64,000 nt of DNA from Vitis vinifera (taxonomy: Eukaryota; Streptophyta; Magnoliopsida; Vitales; Vitaceae), in contig NC_081819.1 in NCBI RefSeq assembly GCF_030704535.1, positions 20,866,001 through 20,930,000 on the forward strand, written 5' to 3'. Positions 59,757 through 64,000 of this stretch are shown in pieces. The position numbers and the translations under genes are program-made. The stretch's first letter is position 1. Each line of letters starts with the position of its first letter. The notes under the pieces are model-generated. The model was not told where the DNA came from. It did no database searches and saw only the letters and a list, made by a program, of their open reading frames with translations.

Positions 59757-61106
59757 TTAAGCTGCAGGGCTTTTCATCTTTCTCTTGTACACTCTAACAG
59801 AAGCATCAGAGGTCGGATTATCAGATTGCTCGCCTTCTGTTGAGATGTCTATCTCAGATTTTGTTTCCTCGATTACTTTTCTCCTTTTCCTGGGTCCCTG
59901 GGCTTTCCTGGCATCAGTCTTCCGGGCAGAAACTTTGGTTGATGACGATTTCCTTGGGGTTCTAGATGTTTTCTTTTCCTCATCAGATTGTTCACTTTCT
60001 GTTGAGATGTCTATCTCAGATTTTGTTTCCTCAATTACTTTTCTTTTTTTCCCGTGTTCCGGAGCTTTCCTGGAATCAGTCTTCTGAGCAGAAGCTTTGG
60101 CTGATGAGGATTTCCTTGGAGTTCTGGATGTTTTCTGTTCCTCCACTTTCTTAAACAATGTGGATATAGTAGCTTGAGATAGTCGTTTCCTTGACTTGGT
60201 AGCTGCCCCAGCAGACTCTTGAATTTGTGTGGTTGCTCCAGTCCTTGCTTCAGCATCTTCATTGCCACTTTCAGGTGTTGCAGAGCCAGAATTTTCTTGT
60301 CCATCAGATATGTTGCCATCATTTTCAACAGAATCATCTCCAGAAGAAGCTTCTGCAAAATTGAATGTTTTTCCTGCAGTTCTCTGTGAATGTCGAACTG
60401 GTGTCACTTCAACATCTTTCGGTGTCATTTCAACCACATCTTTCAAACTGTCTTCACCAGACAAATCATCTTCTAGCTCAGGTTTAGGTGACTGCGGTTC
60501 TACATATTTCATTTCAGGTTTATTAACACCTTGCTTACTGTCAGATGCCATGCCTGCACCCCCTTTAAAGTCGTATTCAACACTTTGTCCTTCACTCAGT
60601 TCTTTAGGAAACTCGAGTCGGGCTTCTTCTGGATTCTCCTCCTTTCTCCCAATCCACCATGCATCAGAAAATACAATCATATTATCAAAGTAATCCTCAC
60701 ACATTACATTTTTTCCGCCTCTAGAGAAATGCAGAGTCAAATACCTGTTCTTCGGGTAAACTATAGTCCCAAACAACTTCATTTGACCCTGAGGGAAATC
60801 AAGGTAGAGTATAGGATTCTTGGTTCCCAAATCCTTGAGTTCACCAATCTTGCCACCAGCAATAGGAGCAAGAAGACCTGGGAATGAGAAGAGGAACCGA
60901 TTCTTCCTCTGAGATTTCTTCAGAATATCTTTTCCATGGTGTTTGATCACTGTTTTTGAAGGGCTCAGAGCTGAAAACGCTTTTGAAGGAGTATCTGACA
61001 GTAAGTTCTTGGAGAACGCCAATTTTTTTCGTCTTTTACGCTCTTCAGCTTCTGGATTCAGTTCAGATACTCCACCATTTTCATTCTTCTTTGAAACTCG
61101 TACCAT
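59757..61106 (-). CDS. RHL1: DNA-binding protein RHL1 (plant topoisomerase VI complex)
   Basis: A single open frame of 449 aa. RHL1 (ROOT HAIRLESS 1/HYP7) is a nuclear partner of the plant topoisomerase VI complex, needed for endoreduplication and normal cell growth. The conserved core is at about residues 15-185: LLSDTPSKAFSALSPSK, KKSQRKNRFLFSFPGLLAPI, LYLDFPQGQMKLFGTIVYPK, NVMCEDYFDNMIVFSDAWWIG and EENPEEARLEFPKEL. A SQATISTLFKKVEE motif follows (about 310-325). The C terminus is acidic/basic and holds a module of about 55 residues present twice (TSRTPRKSSS...KVIEETKSEIDISTE), plausibly a DNA-binding and phosphorylation-rich tail. The tail is about 90 residues longer than I recall for Arabidopsis RHL1, in line with the duplication. 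No intron is present. The start is the first ATG, MVRVSKK, matching the family. Confidence 0.93.
   Translation of the reverse strand: MVRVSKKNENGGVSELNPEAEERKRRKKLAFSKNLLSDTPSKAFSALSPSKTVIKHHGKDILKKSQRKNRFLFSFPGLLAPIAGGKIGELKDLGTKNPILYLDFPQGQMKLFGTIVYPKNRYLTLHFSRGGKNVMCEDYFDNMIVFSDAWWIGRKEENPEEARLEFPKELSEGQSVEYDFKGGAGMASDSKQGVNKPEMKYVEPQSPKPELEDDLSGEDSLKDVVEMTPKDVEVTPVRHSQRTAGKTFNFAEASSGDDSVENDGNISDGQENSGSATPESGNEDAEARTGATTQIQESAGAATKSRKRLSQATISTLFKKVEEQKTSRTPRKSSSAKASAQKTDSRKAPEHGKKRKVIEETKSEIDISTESEQSDEEKKTSRTPRKSSSTKVSARKTDARKAQGPRKRRKVIEETKSEIDISTEGEQSDNPTSDASVRVYKRKMKSPAA
59815..60145 (-). repeat. Tandem duplication inside RHL1 coding sequence
   Basis: Two in-frame copies of about 165 bp, roughly 60145-59980 and 59979-59815 on the minus strand. 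Shared stretches on the plus strand include GTTGAGATGTCTATCTCAGA and TTTTGTTTCCTC. The copies differ at several codons. Confidence 0.85.
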
Positions 61107-61590
61107 TCTGCCTGCCCTACTTCTCTTGGAGAATAGTTATTAAGAGTTACTGATAATCATATCCCAGAAAACCAGTGTGACAACTTTCTAAGCTTGAAAC
61201 AGTCAATTAGAGCAAGGATGATGGTTTGTGGATGAAATTAAGGCTGCAGCTTCAACAAGTTGATTCATCCCAAATTTGTAGGATTCTGAAAGAGAATTTA
61301 GCTTCAACATTAATAATCTAAAAATGGAGACTGGATTGCTTCCATAAATGAATCCATGCATTTATAAAGCTAAATAAACATCCATCCGTCAGAAAGGATG
61401 ATCTCATAAAGATTATGATAAATCTATGTTGATAACCAGGTTTTTGCTAAAAAAAAGGACTTGTTAAAATTTCTATGTTAAGATCTGGTAAATAAGTGAT
61501 GATTCTCATGCATTCCATTAAAGTAGTTATATATGAACAATGGAGTGTAAATTTACCTACTAATTAGTGCAGTAAAAAAAAAATATTATT
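61107..61590. other. RHL1 upstream region
   Basis: No coding block seen. It should hold the RHL1 promoter and leader (minus strand), but I see no clear TATA box. Confidence 0.45.
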
Positions 61591-61598
61591 ATAGAAAC
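61591..61598. repeat. 8-bp target site duplication, left (ATAGAAAC)
   Basis: Exact match to 62430-62437. Confidence 0.85.
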
Positions 61599-62429
61599 CA
61601 ATGTTTTAAAAGGCTAAAGGCAACCTGGGAGCATTTTGCCTAGATGAGATAAAGTGTAACTTCAAGACAGAATAAGGCGTAGGCCTCAGCTTTAATAATA
61701 ATAAAAAGAAAAAAATCTTAAAAATCAGAAAAATATTAATAAAATCACATGAAAAGTAAATAATAAAAAAACCATACAGTGTATAATAATCAAATGATTC
61801 AAATTAATTGTACGTCATTTTCAATGGCTTCTAATTTAGTTTTTTTGTTTGTTCTAAAATCCAATTCTCTCTCATGCATTTTTCAAATAATCTTCAAACC
61901 ATCACTATCACCAATAGGATCCTCTAATGAATCATAATTATATCCAATTGCTCCATTATCCTCTCCATCAAAGTCAGTGTCAATCCATTTTTCTTTTTTA
62001 TCCATTAATTACAATTATTTTTTTCCTTTATCCATCAATAATAAGATAATGATTATATAAGTTCGGTTACTACAGTGACCAACAATCTTTTATTTCTTCT
62101 TCCCAATCTCTTCCTTTCATTATCATTTAAAGAATTAATTGATAGTCAACTAATCCCTTGTTTTTTAAAAGGCTTAATCCTAATCTTGATACAAGACAAA
62201 ACTTAAAAATTTATATCAAAACCCCGTAAAAGCACAGGTTAACAAGCAATAAAATATTAAGACTTAAACCTCTTAAAAATGTATATAAAAAGTCGATAAA
62301 GACCCTAAACCCATTAAAACCTTTTGAATATTTGAGCCTTAAGCCTCGATTATCCTCTATTGAGGCTATAGCCTCAAGGCTAATTTGCATAGCCTCAACT
62401 TGAGGCCCCAATAGCCTTTCAAAACACCG
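61599..62429. mobile_element. Non-autonomous hAT-type DNA transposon, 831 bp
   Basis: Left end CAATGTTTTAAAAGGCTA; the right end read inward is CGGTGTTTTGAAAGGCTA, flanked by an exact 8-bp duplication ATAGAAAC. Subterminal regions are rich in GCCT/AGGC repeats (AAGGCGTAGGCCTCAG; GAGGCTATAGCCTCAAGGC). TGTTTTAAAAGGC-type termini with 8-bp duplications are typical of plant hAT families. There is no transposase ORF. It lies about 0.5 kb upstream of the RHL1 start. Confidence 0.87.
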
Positions 62430-62437
62430 ATAGAAAC
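62430..62437. repeat. 8-bp target site duplication, right (ATAGAAAC)
   Basis: Exact match to 61591-61598. Confidence 0.85.
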
Positions 62438-64000
62438 AAAAAATGAAAAATGAAAAAACAATAACCACCCCACCTAGAGCCCTTGAGGTGTGGCTTTGGG
62501 GTAGACTAGGGTAGGGATAGGAAAGTTCCTGGTTCAAAACCATGCACCAAAATAATAATAATTACCTTACCTAAAATTGTTTGGTCTGAATTTGATGGGT
62601 ATGTTTGAAAGTTCCCCTTGAATGATGGAAAGATTGAACAAGGCTATATGAGCTTGAACCTAGGATATAATAAAAACATTTCCTGTTTCCTTTTTCTTTT
62701 TCTTTTTCTTTTTTTTTGAGAGGGATAGTTAGACAGAGCAGGTTAATACCCAAAAAAAAAAAAAATCATCAGTGAAAGGATCAGCATGAAGGTTTTATCA
62801 ACGCAGGAAGCAGGATGGCAGAAGACAGATGTTCAAATAATAGGGTTATAGATCATGTTGGGAGAATTCTAGGTCAGCATTCAATTCTAGAATGCAACCC
62901 ACGCCTTTTTTTTCAACCCAATGCCAAGCTTTAAGCAAGGGAAAATTTGATGTAGAAGAGGTTGCGAATGTCACAATGTAATAACTTGAACAGGAACAAG
63001 GGGCCCTCTTCCTTTCCCCCATTTCCATCTCATCACTACCAACACTGCTTTCCTGCTCAGACCTTTTACTTTTAGCCATCATATCCATATTCACTTGTAA
63101 GAATTTGTAAGGAAAAAATAAAAGGGAAAAAGAAAAGAGGCGAGAAAGAAAGAGAATATCAACATCTCAAAAATACATAAAAATCAACATACAAGCACTG
63201 GTTCATTTCCTTCAAAATACATATGAGATGAAGAATCAATGTGCACTCAAAATTTACATTCAACCTAAAGGAAACCCTCTATTTTCACAATAATTCCCAC
63301 AAATCTACCAGAGTATGTACTTCATGTAGCTGCTGCAAATTGCAAACTTACAACCAAAGAATGCAGATATTTAGGCCTTTTCACAGTGTGAGGGTTCATC
63401 TAAATGTGCATACTCCATGGTTAAAAATTCATCTTAGCTGTTCAGAGGAAATTGAGTGAAACTTTGACATGGTGCACATAAATAGAACAGCACTTTCTCA
63501 TGGAGTATGCAGTAAGGCCTAAAAGGCTCAACCTTTCCAACATAATAGAATTGCACATTTAGGTTGAAAAACCTAAATGTTAACACAAAAACCGTAAAAA
63601 AAACTCTACAAAACAATAAATCCATTTCAATCAATAGAAAAAACCATCACAAATGCCAAGACTTATTTATCTGTTAAACAACAAATACGTAGAGATACAA
63701 GCACAAATGTGAAAACAAATCCAAACCAAACCAACAGAAAAGGCCCAAATTCGTGCCAAATAATTGATGTAGTTTACACGGATCAATGATATCATAAATG
63801 CTCTGTTTGAGTGGAGAGAAAATATATGGAAATGAAAATTAATTAAAATAATGAACAACAATAGAACACCAATTATCTCATTCACCGCTCAATGCAATAT
63901 TTCTGTGTATGTTCGCCGAGAAAATGTAGGAAAGCAAGTTAAAATTCTGAAAAGTAACAATACAACAATAAACTAGTACAGCATCAAATGCAGATATGTA
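62438..64000. other. Right-end region, no well-supported gene
   Basis: It contains a SINE-like stretch at about 62465-62550 (B-box-like GGTTCAAAACC) and a CTTTTT-rich run near 62690-62715. A minus-strand 82-codon ORF at 62846-63094 starts MNMDMMAKSKRSEQESS; it might be the first exon of a gene, but no family was recognised and no downstream exon was traced. Confidence 0.5.

Noticed and set aside
62846..63094. 82-codon minus-strand ORF starting MNMDMMAKSKRS
   Set aside because: Could be a first exon of a gene, but downstream exons could not be traced and no domain is visible.
1..64000. CRISPR arrays, operons, bacterial-type promoters or phage genes
   Set aside because: The window is plant nuclear DNA with introns; no regularly spaced repeat array or prokaryotic gene is seen.

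Overview
The window looks like nuclear DNA of a eudicot plant. It is AT-rich, its genes carry many short GT-AG introns, and it holds plant-specific families: a WSD-type acyltransferase, a TSS/REC-type CLU protein, a DOMON-cytochrome b561 and RHL1. A Tat-lineage Ty3/gypsy element of grapevine-like size and dispersed AT-rich repeats make Vitis my best guess. That species call is inference only. Gene models were built by hand from splice signals, phase and family conservation; no alignment program was run.

Layout. 1-1724: tail of a WSD (wax ester synthase/diacylglycerol acyltransferase) gene lying outside the window, then a decayed fragment holding only the last three exons of another copy. 3790-14277: a complete Tat-type Ty3/gypsy LTR retrotransposon of 10,488 bp, with 788-bp LTRs differing at 9 sites and a 5-bp target duplication ATGTT. 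On the plus strand it carries gag-protease, RT-RNase H and a second RNase H plus integrase, all in one frame and separated by a UAG and a UGA. On the minus strand it carries a three-exon gene with its own TATA box. About 16300-32090: a tandem duplication of a 7-8 kb unit with one WSD gene per unit. The left copy (A) is broken by two frameshifts and the right copy (B) is intact. The right unit also carries a 1.1-kb hAT-type element and a 0.4-kb repeat-rich insertion.

32481-33751: a DUF1442 gene (2 exons, plus). 35136-36954: a cytochrome b561/DOMON gene (4 exons, plus). 40001-55417: a 23-coding-exon TSS/REC-type CLU-TPR gene (minus, 1,860 aa), with a leader exon and TATA candidate further right. 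59757-61106: RHL1, a plant topoisomerase VI partner, as one uninterrupted ORF (minus) with a duplicated C-terminal module. 61599-62429: a non-autonomous hAT element with an exact 8-bp target duplication. The rest is AT-rich intergenic DNA with microsatellites and dispersed repeats.

The host genes do not form a pathway; they are ordinary single-copy neighbours plus one expanding WSD cluster. The most unusual content is the retrotransposon's antisense spliced gene with its own TATA box, the textbook leaky-stop context between its gag-protease and RT, and the frameshift in WSD copy A that itself creates a frame-restoring splice acceptor.
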